The notes under the pieces were generated by a model. That model searched no databases. It was not told the origin of the DNA and saw nothing but the letters and a program-made list of their open reading frames with translations. Positions 1 to 21,225 of a stretch of DNA of 64,000 bases are shown in pieces; positions within the stretch are counted from its first letter, which is position 1, and every line of letters begins with the position of its first letter. Location: the NCBI RefSeq assembly GCF_035083965.1, contig NC_089726.1, forward strand, positions 12,033,501 through 12,097,500. Reading direction: 5' to 3'. The position numbers and the translations under genes are program-made. Source of the DNA: Branchiostoma lanceolatum. Its lineage: Eukaryota > Chordata > Leptocardii > Amphioxiformes > Branchiostomatidae.

Positions 1-3000
1 TTTTTGCTTCTTCTTGTCTGTCTGTTTCTGCAAGGGGTAGGGGTCAGGGGTCAGGTCGATCTGGGCCATCTGGAAGTCACCGTAACCAGGGAGATGGACC
101 AGTCCATTCACAGACAGGGGGCAGCCCTTCAAGTAGCCTGTCACCTTCAACGTCCCATGTGGAGACTGTAAAGGGGAATAAACGAGTTAGACAAATTCTT
201 AAGACTTTTTAAACAATTTTGTAAGTCAACATCACATAAAGAACCTGTTGTAGATTGTCAGTGACTTAAATTTTGTCATTTTGCAGATTAACCCTTGTGT
301 TTATTAAGTCATTTTCAACATATCTTAACTAGTTTAGCTACAGCCATAACAATCAAATAAAAACATTTTGAACCTCTCTTTATTACTACTGTGTAGTTAT
401 AAACTTTTCTTTTTATACTCCAGCATACCTCGTCCTCTTGTTCATAACTGACGCTTTGAGCCAACAGGTACGGCCGATGGTCACGCAGCTTCAGTCTACG
501 CCGCTTCTGATTGGTCATGTGCCTCAGTACCAACGCTGCATCCTGGCGAGACAGAGTTGTAAAATATCAGATACCCATGCTGACGTGGGAATAAAACCCA
601 TATCTGTACACCTGTCAAATCTAGCTGTTTCCATTTTACAAAGTCATATTCAACATCATTGCATGCACTACATTATATGGAATCACCTCATCTTACCAGT
701 CCCATAGCTATTTAGCAGCCAAATATGGAATACATATATGTAAAATCTTGTTTCCAAAAACAATATGTAATCTTCATGTTATCTATCTCGATCTGCACTT
801 GGTCTCATTCTGAATAAAATATTAGTAAAATTTTGAAAGCATTTGATTTGCTTATTTGTCTATTTATCTGTTTATCTGTTTGTTTGTTTGTTTGTTGCTT
901 TACCTGTTGTGAATCCAGGGTGTGCACTTTTTCTTCAGGAAATCTCCTCTCCATGGCCTTGTTAACGTTTCTCTTTGCATCATTTCTCTTCTTCACAGGC
1001 AAATTGTTGATTCCCTGTAGAAAAGCATGCAAACATGTCAACAATACTTCTCCATGCTTATCACAAAAAAAAACTGACAACTAAGTCCTAATATCACACA
1101 ATCTGTTTACATTTTATTCTCTACAGGTAGTACTACTTCTAGCAGTTATGTTCCTAGTGTCTAAGCTACAGTGCTATGGTATAGTGTGGCATTTGTCATG
1201 CAAAATCATTTTAACAACTTTTGGTCATCATCAAAGTGTACAATTGGCAGTACATTCTGTGCAAAGAACAAATCAGGTCTGGCCTTACATAGCTATGCTA
1301 ACCAAAGTAGAAAACTGCTGTGTTACACCTTATGACAATTAACAAGGTAGGTCACAGTCATATTCGTCATACAATCATAATACGATCGCAAACTGAGGGA
1401 ATTCTTTGGACAGCCATGTGTAGTAGAAAATTCAGCTGATTTACAATCATGTGGGCGGTCGGTTCTGTCAAAGTTATGATGGTCTACAACGAATGTGACT
1501 GCGCCGTTACTTAACACAAACAAAGAGGCCACTAACCCGTGTGACTAAGACAGGTGTGGGTAGCCCCTGTGAAAACAGGCAGGTCAGACAGTGCTCCCCT
1601 AACTCATCAGCGGCTTGGGTGGGAGAGAGAAGTAACAACAGAGTATCGGCAGCCTGAGGGAAACAGAACAGAAATGCCTTAGTCTCGGTCCTCTTGAGAT
1701 GAGAAATTATATTTCTAGTCCTCTTGTTTAGTTTGATAAAAGATTATTGCCTTTAAAAAAAGTCTTACCTCTAACTTTTTCCTTCTGTAACTAGAAGAGT
1801 AAAATTCTTCATCAAGTTACACTTAACTTATTATAAGATGTTAACTTTCAAGGTGCTAAGGTAGCATTGTCACTGAAATGTATTGGTCATTGGATAAGGC
1901 ATCAGGGGAAGAGTTTATGATAGTTATGATTTCAAAATTTTTTTGAATTTATAAATTTATTGAAGTTCATGATAAAAACATCTGTAGCATGGAAGAGTGG
2001 CCATTGGCTAAAGGGTATCTTTATAAAGGAAATAACAGAAATATCATATAGCATATTTCTCAGAAAATCGCTCTCAGGCTAAGTAGAATAATTTCAGCTT
2101 GAATTGAAATCTAACCTTAGCAGCATCGAGTATTGCTCCGATGTCATTCCTGGGGGGAGTGAGAAACGTGAATCTGTGTTTGTGTCGTGGGACGGACATG
2201 TTGACAATCTTGTTGTCCTGTGTTGTGTACACCACTGCCGTGTCGTCACACCCTAGCAGCTCTGTTAACGCCTCCTCAGAGCTCACGTCATCACACAGAG
2301 GGACCATCACCTGGGGGGAGGGCAGGGAATTCAAATTATAGTCTTGAAAACTGTTTCCACTAGGGATACATTTCCCTTGTGGATGGACTTATTTTACACT
2401 AGAGGCTGTGACTGCATTGTGACCGCTGAGCGACAAAAGATTTGACAATTGACAGATCGCTCAACAAATTTCATTGAAAATGAACAAATCTTTTACGTTT
2501 GTGTGTCTTTTATATTTTGCATAATGTTCCAATTATTAATTCAAGGGTCACAGTACACAAATCCAACATTGGTTGCTGTACAGTGGCTCATGGATTGCCA
2601 TCTGGTGGAAAGGGCCTTATTTGGACCCCTTGTGTTACTGGTATTTGTATTCACACTGAGTAAGTAACGGCTAAAATAGTTATGAAATATGCCAGTGCTT
2701 TTCCTGAGCATACCTCATTCCATGGTGGAATACATGTACACTTACCACGGTATGTGGCGGCCCTGTGGCCCCTCCTAGGGTTCTTTTCTGCATGAATACT
2801 TCTTCCCTACTTTTCTGACGCTTTTGCAGTGCCTGCAACGGGGAAAGGAAACAATAAAGCACAGAACAAGCAATGAGTAACAGAACTTTTATTATTGTGA
2901 ATAATAATAACCCACTCCATGCTGGACATTCTGTCATGCACAAATTTTCTATTACTAGTTACAATTTGTACCTTGTAACAAAATATGTGCATGATAGAAC

Positions 3001-4251
3001 TTATGATTGGGTATGGTAGAACATAGTACCTTTGCAGGGTGTTAAATATATATTTTTTTGGCAACCTGCATAGGAGGGGGGGGGGGGTCAGCTTAATGCT
3101 GAATTCAGGAGAACCCACTACATATCATGCTTAATTCAAAGAAGGCAAACAATTTGGTCGCCTTGCTAGGAATAATTACCTGAATGAGACAACTTTTCCT
3201 ATCAATTACAGGGGATCAAAATAGCTTGCTTAGGTCTTGTTAAAGTAGTGTCCCGCAGGCCCCCATGTACATGTATGTGTCATCAGATACACAGAAGTAA
3301 CCGTTCTATTGATATACTAGTAAATTGATGTCAGGTTCTGTAACTCACATGGTGTCTCTTGTCTGCTTTGGTCTGTTCCCGTTTCACTCTTTTTGTCCCT
3401 GCTTTAACTGGTACACGACCTGCAAACAGAGACAAGGGGGCATAAAGCCATTGCATCGCGAGGTTATACATAGTAAGCTGAATCCAGGTAGACTGGCATA
3501 CAAATCCTGTTCAGAAGAAATGAATGGTATCAGGTATATGGTCCGAAACGATCTAACATCAAGGTACTCAGAGTCACCACAAAAACGGCCAAAGGTCTCT
3601 TCTAAAAAAAAAACTGTGATAGAAAATTCATTGGTTTTGACATAACTGTCTACACATACTTACATGTTACTACATAGGTGTCCTATTTAAGTGGTTCTTA
3701 CCCCTAAACTGTTCAAAATTAGATCATTAAAAGAACTGTCAAACCATTTATAACATACTGAGGATCGACACACTTTCAAGCTGCTCATAATCAAGCTCAA
3801 ACAGTGCAAATTATATGAGGTTATAATTTGAATCAGAGCTGCCCCACCCTCAAAAAATTATAATTTTGACTCTACCACAAAATCTAATTTCAGATGTACA
3901 TCTTTTTTTCCAATCTGCAACATTTCACCGAGAATTTCAGTTGTGTACCATTGTGCCCTGGTATATATTGATGGAGTCGAGGATAGAACCTCCTTGATGG
4001 AATGATGTATGAGTTGCATGGCTAGACATGCCCCCCTCCCCCACATCCACGTGCCAGCACTTGCAGCAACACGTCTTACACATTGGTGTTACAGTGCCTG
4101 TACAACGGACGCAAAATAAACGTGTTAGGAAAATAGTATTACCTTTGTACTCCTTGTCTATCTGCCCCTTGGTGCGGTGGCGTCCGGTTTTGTGAGATTT
4201 GTTGTCCTGTTTCAGCGGACCGGGGCGATGTCTGTGCTCCATGGGTGCCAT
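1..4251 (-). CDS. TSR1: TSR1 pre-rRNA-processing GTPase-like protein, 5' part (8 exons, truncated at window edge)
   Basis: TSR1 is a BMS1-related ribosome assembly factor that acts in 40S subunit maturation. Coding exons on the minus strand, in transcript order: 4251-4143, 3419-3349, 2832-2746, 2310-2116, 1653-1537, 1014-904, 542-429, 165-1. All have AG/GT borders and phases are continuous (phase 1 after exon 1, phase 0 afterwards). They give 323 codons, against about 800 aa in human TSR1. The start MAPMEHRHRPGPLKQDNKSH matches the conserved TSR1 N-terminus (HRPGPLKQ-NKxHKxGRHR). Further family blocks follow: QKRTLGGATGPPH (exon 3), VPRHKHRFTFLTPPR (exon 4), CLTCLFSQGLP (exon 5), NLPVKKRNDAKR (exon 6), and the AARP2CN-type block LVHLPGYGDFQMAQIDL (exon 8). 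The ATG at 4251 is preferred because the family signature begins there; an internal ATG at 4242 is also in frame. The rest of the gene lies to the left of the window. Confidence 0.95.
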
Positions 4252-4744
4252 GATGGATTGCTCAATATTAGTAAAGCGCCCTCTGTCGGTCCAATTGATT
4301 ACTGCTGAATAAATAGGCTGTTGCGGATCAAAAGGGCCCAAAGCGCCATGAAAACCAAGCAGATCTCCACGTGTGAAAAATCGTATCAGCCTGCTAGAAT
4401 TTTCAGCCAGTCCCCGTAGAGTTGTCAGTGTCACTTTGGAACACGATAACCGCGTAAACAAGTCAACCGAGTTTGCGAATTTACATGTGGGCACTAGTTG
4501 CAGTACTACAGTCAGCCGTGGGATGTCTCTTTTGAACCGTGTAGACTGCGCGGTTGACTCCTGTCTTCATCGAAAGCGTCACAATGATGTAGGCTGAATA
4601 AAACGATATGTGACGATGGATAAATACAATTTATTTAAATAATTATCTGTATTTTTATCCAGAATCTTCAGTCCTCCTCTATCATCATAAACTACAGGAA
4701 ATGGTTGATTTTAACGTTACAAGATACCGTGTACGAGCGCTATC

Positions 4745-5400
4745 AACCGGAATTAATAATAATACTCTTTATTGAATATTCCTGCCCAGATGGGCTAAAT
4801 GCAGAGATGACCACACGTGGTCTAGAGGATAAAAATGGTAAAACATGAGAAACTAAAAAAGAAATGCCACATTCTAACATTACAAAGTAGAAAGCAAGCA
4901 AGACTATTCTTAATCTAATGTTAAACACCTAATTATTTCTTCTCTCTTTTTGAAACACTTGGAAACATGACTACATACTTTGTCAATTATATGCTCATTC
5001 GTACACGACATCAGGTAAATGAAAGTATCCTGCTTTTTTGTACATTTCTTGTCTAGTTCTATTGTCTTAAACTGCTATTGGTGCTCATCTTCATATAAGG
5101 AACAATCAAGTAGAAAATGTGTCTCGTTTTCAACAAGTGATCACAGAATTCGCATATGCATGTTCTGTTAGTTAGAGCATTTAACCACCTTGGTTAGAGG
5201 GGTACGGTTATGTCTGCCAAAATCTATGTGAAGGGAATGGTCACTGATGCGAAGTTTACACATCGCTCTGCGATGTTCGACGTTTGCAATGTTTAAATAG
5301 GTTTCTCTTTCATATATAAATCTTTTTGAATGTTTTGTAAGTAATTTGTTGCCTTGGTTTTCTCTTTGTTCTTTCACATGTAATTCTGAGTTGAATATTT
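4745..5400 (-). mobile_element. Degenerate non-LTR retrotransposon 3' end
   Basis: Read on the minus strand, 5377-5168 encodes a peptide with CKLRISDHSLHIDFGRHNR. This resembles the LR-S-H-L-I-E-x-GR-H/Y-x-R segment that precedes the terminal zinc knuckle in many animal LINE reverse transcriptases. Broken frames further downstream read like the last part of such an ORF. The element ends in an AATAAAG followed by ATT-type short repeats near 4750-4760, a common LINE tail. Multiple stops and frameshifts show that it is dead. The family (CR1/L2/RTE or other) is not resolved. Confidence 0.5.
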
Positions 5401-5446
5401 GGATTCAACTCAGAATTATATGTAAAAGGACGAAGAGAAAACCAAG
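5353..5446. repeat. Inverted repeat, two 44-bp arms with a 6-bp spacer
   Basis: Arm 5353-5396 is nearly the reverse complement of 5403-5446, with about five mismatches. The left arm is part of the decayed LINE reading frame, so the right arm looks like an inverted duplication of LINE sequence. Confidence 0.8.
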
Positions 5447-6054
5447 AATTAATTAATACGCACTCTCGTGTTTGGTTAATCATCACCAGCACTTGCTTTA
5501 GTGGTTTTGCCTTTCAAGTAGACTGTTTTCGGTGCCGCATAGTGATGTTTTTACCTGTTTTTTTTTTTTTTTTTTCATATTCACTGATTGATAACTCAAC
5601 AACCACCAGGAGACATCTGAAATGAAGATGGCGAATCTGTTTGTGGAGAGGGCGACAGAGGCTCGGCAGCTACGATAGAGATGGACACCAGACTAGGGAC
5701 AGTGATAATCTTTAGTAACCCGCTAGCAGCTCCCTTTGAGTCGGTAGCTTCTTGCTATCTTTATAAGCGGTGCCTTCGCATTCGCTTTCGGCATTTGGTC
5801 TTCGAATAAAATCCTGGCAGAATCAGTCTCCCGTGATAGTGACACTCTTCCAAACAGTGAGTGTTCATCAGTTGAAGTAATAAGTGTTAAGTAATCGTTT
5901 AGTAGTTTATCATTATCTATTGATTCATTCTCATTTCTCCCTTAATCTATCAATTCATATGTATTGATTTTTCATGAGTAAATAAAGGCTCAAACTAATA
6001 AATAAACAAACAAACAAACAAACACATGCATGTTGTGGCGCTTTCAGGTGGAGA

Positions 6055-6060
6055 TTTATT
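6055..6060 (-). terminator. Polyadenylation signal of amylase A
   Basis: There is a minus-strand AATAAA about 80 nt past the amylase A stop codon. Its spacing fits a short 3' UTR. Confidence 0.6.
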
Positions 6061-6138
6061 TTCCTTCAAGACTGAGACTAATCTTTGTCAATCACTTGTG
6101 ACGCAGATATATATATAGTTGCTCTGGACCATGTAGCT

Positions 6139-10994
<4,856 letters not shown>

Positions 10995-11023
10995 CAGTCA
11001 GAGGCTCGTACGCGCGAGACGTC

Positions 11024-11031
11024 TATTTATA
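11024..11031 (-). promoter_or_regulatory. TATA box of amylase A
   Basis: TATAAATA on the minus strand lies about 70 bp above the donor of the noncoding first exon. The sequence AAATAGAC that overlaps and follows it is shared with copy B (19258-19265), so the core promoter was duplicated with the gene. Confidence 0.7.
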
Positions 11032-11120
11032 CCAGTTCGGAAGGACACTAGAGATAAGACCGACCGTAATGTGAACGACTAGGTACGTAGACCTTCCCTA
11101 GACTAGTTCTGTTCGTGCCA

Positions 11121-12170
11121 TGATTGGTAGATACTGTTTGAATAATATGTGTTTACTGTGGTCCCAAGATAGCAATGTCATCAAATTATGTTCACACATC
11201 CAGTGCAGTCAAGGTAACCAATATGTGGGTTGAAAGTTACACGTGCACACCAAACGTCCTGCATGACATCTTGTTGTGCACTTTGTGTTACATCATCGTC
11301 CTGCAGGTAATTTGTTGTTTATTTTGTGTTAAAGCAATGACGATATTCTTCTCCAACAGAACAGCCTCAGATTTCTTTAGAAAGAAGGAAAGACGTATTC
11401 CTAAACTGCGAAATTGTCTATGTGCCAAATCTGTAGAAAAACAAACAAATATGTAGCCTATCAGGAGTAGTTTGATGTCAAAAGATGATGGATAAAGGCA
11501 ATCAAAGCAATATTAGCGCCAAAAAATGGAAATAAAGAAATGCTGAAATCTTTTTGCTGTGACATTCACTGACACTGTTTAGCATATTTCCGTAAAATTA
11601 TAATAACTCATACTTTGAGCATTTTAAAAACGCGGAAAAATGTGCCGTATGATGATCCCCTTAGTTTCGCGAGCCTACAAATCCCCCGGAGACGATTTTC
11701 AGTGAGTTCTCACATCACAATGATGTCGTATTTTTGCATCATAGATGTCGCTATGCATTGTGATAGTGTTGTTTGAACTTATCATGTATAGAAATGACAA
11801 AATAAATTGACTTTCAAAATCCGATTTTCGGACCCTAACATTGTCTGGGTTTCTTTTGACATCAAACTACTTCTGATGGGCGACGTATTTGTATTTTTTC
11901 CTACAGATTTGCCAATTAAACAATTTCGAAGTTTAGAAATACGTCTTCCCTTCTTTCTAAAGAAATCTGAGACTGTTCTGTTGGAGAATATCGCCATTAC
12001 TTTAACACAAAATAAACAACAAATCATCTGCAGGACGTTTGGTGTGTAAGTGTAACTTTTAACCCACATTTTGGTTACCTTGACTTGACTGGATGTGTGA
12101 ACATAATTTAATGACATTGCTATCTTGGACCACAGTAAACACATTACATTCAAACAACATCTACCAATCA
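11121..12170. mobile_element. Foldback element with about 320-365 bp inverted arms
   Basis: The arm at 11121-11485 and the reverse complement of 11853-12170 are alike along their whole length. Both begin TGATTGGTAGAT, and the left arm carries an extra segment of about 30 bp. The loop is about 370 bp. Long arm ORFs of similar sequence arise on both sides only because of this inversion. No transposase is seen. It is probably a nonautonomous long-TIR DNA transposon sitting between the two amylase genes. Confidence 0.75.
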
Positions 12171-12518
12171 GGACATTGAATTATTTCCATACGAACGGAA
12201 TGTGTGAAAAAAATGTGAGAAAGTCTTATCAGGCAGCTGGGTGTCCTGGACAGAATTTCAACTCCCAGGCACCACTAAATATGCGTCTCATCGATCAATA
12301 TTATTCTGCCATAAATCGCTTATTGTGGTAGGTAGTTGATTGATTTGTTAACACTAGTGTTACATAAATTCTGGTTTATCTGTGGAATGTCTGTGCGTAA
12401 ATATGGATAATCGATAAGGGGCTTCCGATGTTGATATGTGGTGAGATACCCTGCAGATGGTAAGCATGGGACGGTTCCAAGAAGGTCAGAAGATATGGTG
12501 TGCACGTACAAGGCCATA

Positions 12519-12740
12519 GTGAGTGAGTGAGTGAGTGAGTGAGTGAGTGAGTGAGTGAGTGAGTGAGTGAGTGAGTGAGTGAATGAATGAGTGAGTGAGA
12601 GTGAGAGTGAGTGAGTGAGTGAGAGAGTGAGTGAGTGAGTGAGTGAGTGAGTGAGTGAGTGAGTGAGTGAGTGAGAGAGTGAGTGAGTGAGTGAGTGAGT
12701 GCGAGTGAGTGAGTGAGTGAATGAGTGAGTGAGTGAGTGA
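12519..12740. repeat. (GTGA)n microsatellite, about 220 bp
   Basis: A near-perfect tetranucleotide array with a few GAGA and GAAT interruptions. The long open frame across it on the minus strand is Ser/Leu/Thr/His repeat and not a gene. Confidence 0.98.
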
Positions 12741-12947
12741 CAACAGTGTGTATCTGGCTATCATCAGCTTAAGCGAAACTTCTCAGTCAACGCGCATGCT
12801 AGGAATGTGGGGTAGGAAATAAAAACATGCTGCAACGGATTAATCACACTGTATGTCTTTTATCTTTTTCTTCCAGAAGAATGAATTAGTCGTGAAGGCG
12901 TAAAACATTACGCAAAGATGCATGTATTCATGATCTTCATTTTCAGT

Positions 12948-18751
<5,804 letters not shown>

Positions 18752-18759
18752 GGTGATCA

Positions 18760-19230
18760 TCTGGGAGGAACGATATAGCAACGCCGTTGTTGCAAACACA
18801 GCCCATTAAATAGTAGTAACATCTGCAGTATCTGAAGTCTCAAAGTCAAATGGTTTCAAGTTCCAACGTCGAATCCCAAGAGATATATCCGAATGTGGAA
18901 CGTAAGACTTTCTCCAAGACTGTATAGTATTACCTACCCACATATCATTTAAAAACTTCTGAAGACAAAAGCTTGTCAAAAATGCCAATCTACAATATGG
19001 ACAACAATTGATTTTTAAACGTTGCCAGCACCTAGTCATAACTTTTCCCCATTGAAAAGTATTTTCGCTGTCAGAAAACGTGTAACTAAATGGAACACTT
19101 AAAACCAATGTGATAAACGAAGCTATAAAGTAGGTATTATACTGTTGGACCATTTTGTTCTGATAGAATTAAGAAATGATGCTCACCTTGCTGACCAAGA
19201 CTTCCCTACGTGAACAGCTATTCTTCAACT
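18760..19230 (-). other. Amylase B noncoding first exon and 5' UTR intron
   Basis: The donor AAG|GTGAGC leaves the exon ending at 19187, and the acceptor AG at 18761-18762 joins directly to ATGATCACCATG. The sequence around the donor (AGCAAGGTGAGC) matches the corresponding exon in copy A. Confidence 0.65.
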
Positions 19231-19257
19231 GTCAGAGGTCTACAGTCGCGGGGGGTC

Positions 19258-19265
19258 TATTTAAA
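19258..19265 (-). promoter_or_regulatory. TATA-like box of amylase B
   Basis: TTTAAATA, followed by GAC, occupies the same place as TATAAATA in copy A. The T-to-A swap at position 2 weakens the TATA consensus, so the two copies may differ in promoter strength. Confidence 0.6.
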
Positions 19266-21225
19266 CAACTGTGGGGGCATTATTGATACGACCAGGCCTA
19301 GATCTAGACCATGGTATAATGTGTTTCGCCCAGGCCACGACGAAACATTTTAAAGTTAAACACATTATGTGCTTTCTTGCACCACGGAATACCAATATTA
19401 TAAAATGTTGGCCCTGTTAGGTAAAGGCAACCACACTAACAAATAAACGTAAAAAAGACTCATCAAGTTTCAAATGTTTCCATGCTCACTGTTCCACACT
19501 TACTTTGTGTTGGGAGAAAGACCTTCTGCGCTAGGAGATTTGGCACTATTTTAAGCTTCCCACTCTTTGCAGGTCATTCTTACAAACATCCCATTTGCTA
19601 ATACGTCATAAGAGGTGTACATTGAATCATGTCAACAAGTTGGATTTGATGAAACGTCTATAATCTTAGCAAGTTAGGGACGTGGAATTAAGTGTCGTTG
19701 GAGCATTTTCTTAACATGAGCACTTTGCTGTTGATCAATTCCAAAGCAACGATGTTATTCTTATCACCCCCTTTCTGCGTATTTCCAGATAAAGAGCCTT
19801 CCGATGAGGATATGACGTTGTGGGAACTCCTGCAGGTGATGGAGGCACGTGATAGGCTGACATACACGCAACGTTATGTTGGAAAATATTGACCAACAAT
19901 ATGCTTGAAACACGACTCTTTAGGTCTTCTTGTCAAAATGATTGCAGCAATTGTCATGATATTGTTTAGGGTCAATAAATATGCATGTGTGCACGTTGAC
20001 CAATAACGTTAAATGATATGGAATTCCATAATAACTTTTGTGTCATAAAAATGTAAGGCATAGCAAAGCGATTTGCATTTTGGTCCAGCAAAAAGTCTAA
20101 TATTACCTAAATAGCAAATGAATGACATGTGTGACAAAATCATCTGCAAGTTTGTTTACTTTCATTATTAACAGTCAGTAATCTTATGAGTTTGATATGG
20201 CTTTCATGTAGATTTTGTAAATCTAACATGCCATATTAGAAATATTCCAAACTTTAAAACAATAACAAGATGCTCCTCTCGTAAATCTCACTGAAATACA
20301 TTTAAGACGAACCATGGGGTGTTACATAAGAGGTAGGACTAGGATGGCTTCAGCAATTTACACTAAGAGATGTGTAAAATATACATATGTAACCTTCCTA
20401 CCAAGACATGAGCTATTTGATTCACTCATGACACAATATGTGGTATTTACAAGTACCCTATTCAATATAACATTTGGCAGTTATTCAACTTGGGTCCTGT
20501 GAAATATCTATTCAACTCATGTAAGATGATCACAAACTCAAGTTACAGATATAAATCTTTGTTGTCCGGTCACTGATCTGTTTCAGCACACGTAGAACCT
20601 TACAAGTCTTTTTCACAACACATCACAGCAATATCTATAAATACTGGTAGTCAAAAGAACATAATGCTTCAAATACATAAGATTTGATGTACATTTTGCT
20701 AGCCTCCAAGCAGGCCCACTGGATTGCAAAGACCGTATCCAACTGGAAGAAGGAGCTTGCAAAACATACTTCTTCTGTCAGTTTGATAGGTCTTCGCAAC
20801 CTATAGATCTGCTTGGAGATTACATTTTGCACCCTTATAAAACATACTTTACTTTTCTTTGAAAAGTACATAGATATATCAACATTCTAAGACTGATAAA
20901 AACAAAACAAAAAACGTAGCACTGCATTGCAATGCTCTCAATTTTCTGCCTTAATTATGAGCACTTCCAACTGCAGCTTAGTCATTAATTTTGCTGAAAT
21001 GTACAATAATTGTATATTGCCTTACACAAGATGAACCCTCCAATATGCCCTTAGTTCCATTGCACGAGTACTAGTAATTATATTTTGCATCATCACCACA
21101 ATATGGGTGTGTACAAAATTCCTAAGGTGGAAGAAAGTCTGATACTAGCTAGTACATGTAAATACATCATGTTTATACAAACATATTTCGGATGGGTATT
21201 TCAGTGAACGAGTGTACAATACTGG
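19266..21225. other. Intergenic region between amylase B and the ASB13-like gene
   Basis: AT-rich with no convincing gene. It holds one foldback MITE (20702-20822). A short open frame at 19788-19892 preceded by an acceptor-like TTTCCAG was considered and not called. Confidence 0.5.
20702..20822. mobile_element. Foldback MITE (AGATCTGCTTGGAGAT ends)
   Basis: About 120 bp, ending in CCTCCAAGCAGG and AGATCTGCTTGGAGAT. The internal segment AAGACCGTATCCAACTGG is shared with the element at 26104-26223. Confidence 0.7.

Larger units (their letters stand above)
4252..6054. other. Intergenic region between TSR1 and amylase A
   Basis: No host gene is seen here. The interval holds the presumed TSR1 promoter (just above 4251), a decayed LINE 3' end (4745-5400), an inverted repeat (5353-5446), a T-run near 5557-5575, and a stretch at about 5620-6020. 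That last stretch contains an AATAAA and ends in an ATAAA/CAAA simple tail, and may be the end of another retroelement. I could not assign it to a family. Confidence 0.5.

Noticed and set aside
904..4142. C/D box snoRNA in TSR1 introns (human TSR1 hosts SNORD91)
   Set aside because: A few TGATGA-like C boxes occur, for example near 1205-1215, but I found no D box at suitable distance with a terminal stem.
4252..4494. Upstream in-frame extension of the TSR1 first exon (ORF starting near 4494)
   Set aside because: The TSR1 family N-terminus begins at HRPGPLKQ just after 4251. The upstream peptide has no family resemblance and is probably 5' UTR or promoter.
11175..12153. Two homologous small proteins on opposite strands
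   Set aside because: They are the two arms of one inverted repeat. There is no known domain, and the frames differ by indels.
12486..12764. Long ORF of Thr-His-Ser-Leu repeats
   Set aside because: Entirely a translation of the (GTGA)n microsatellite.
19692..19892. Possible terminal exon ending LLQVMEARDRLTYTQRYVGKY
   Set aside because: An acceptor-like TTTCCAG precedes it, but no partner exon, gene context or recognisable domain was found.
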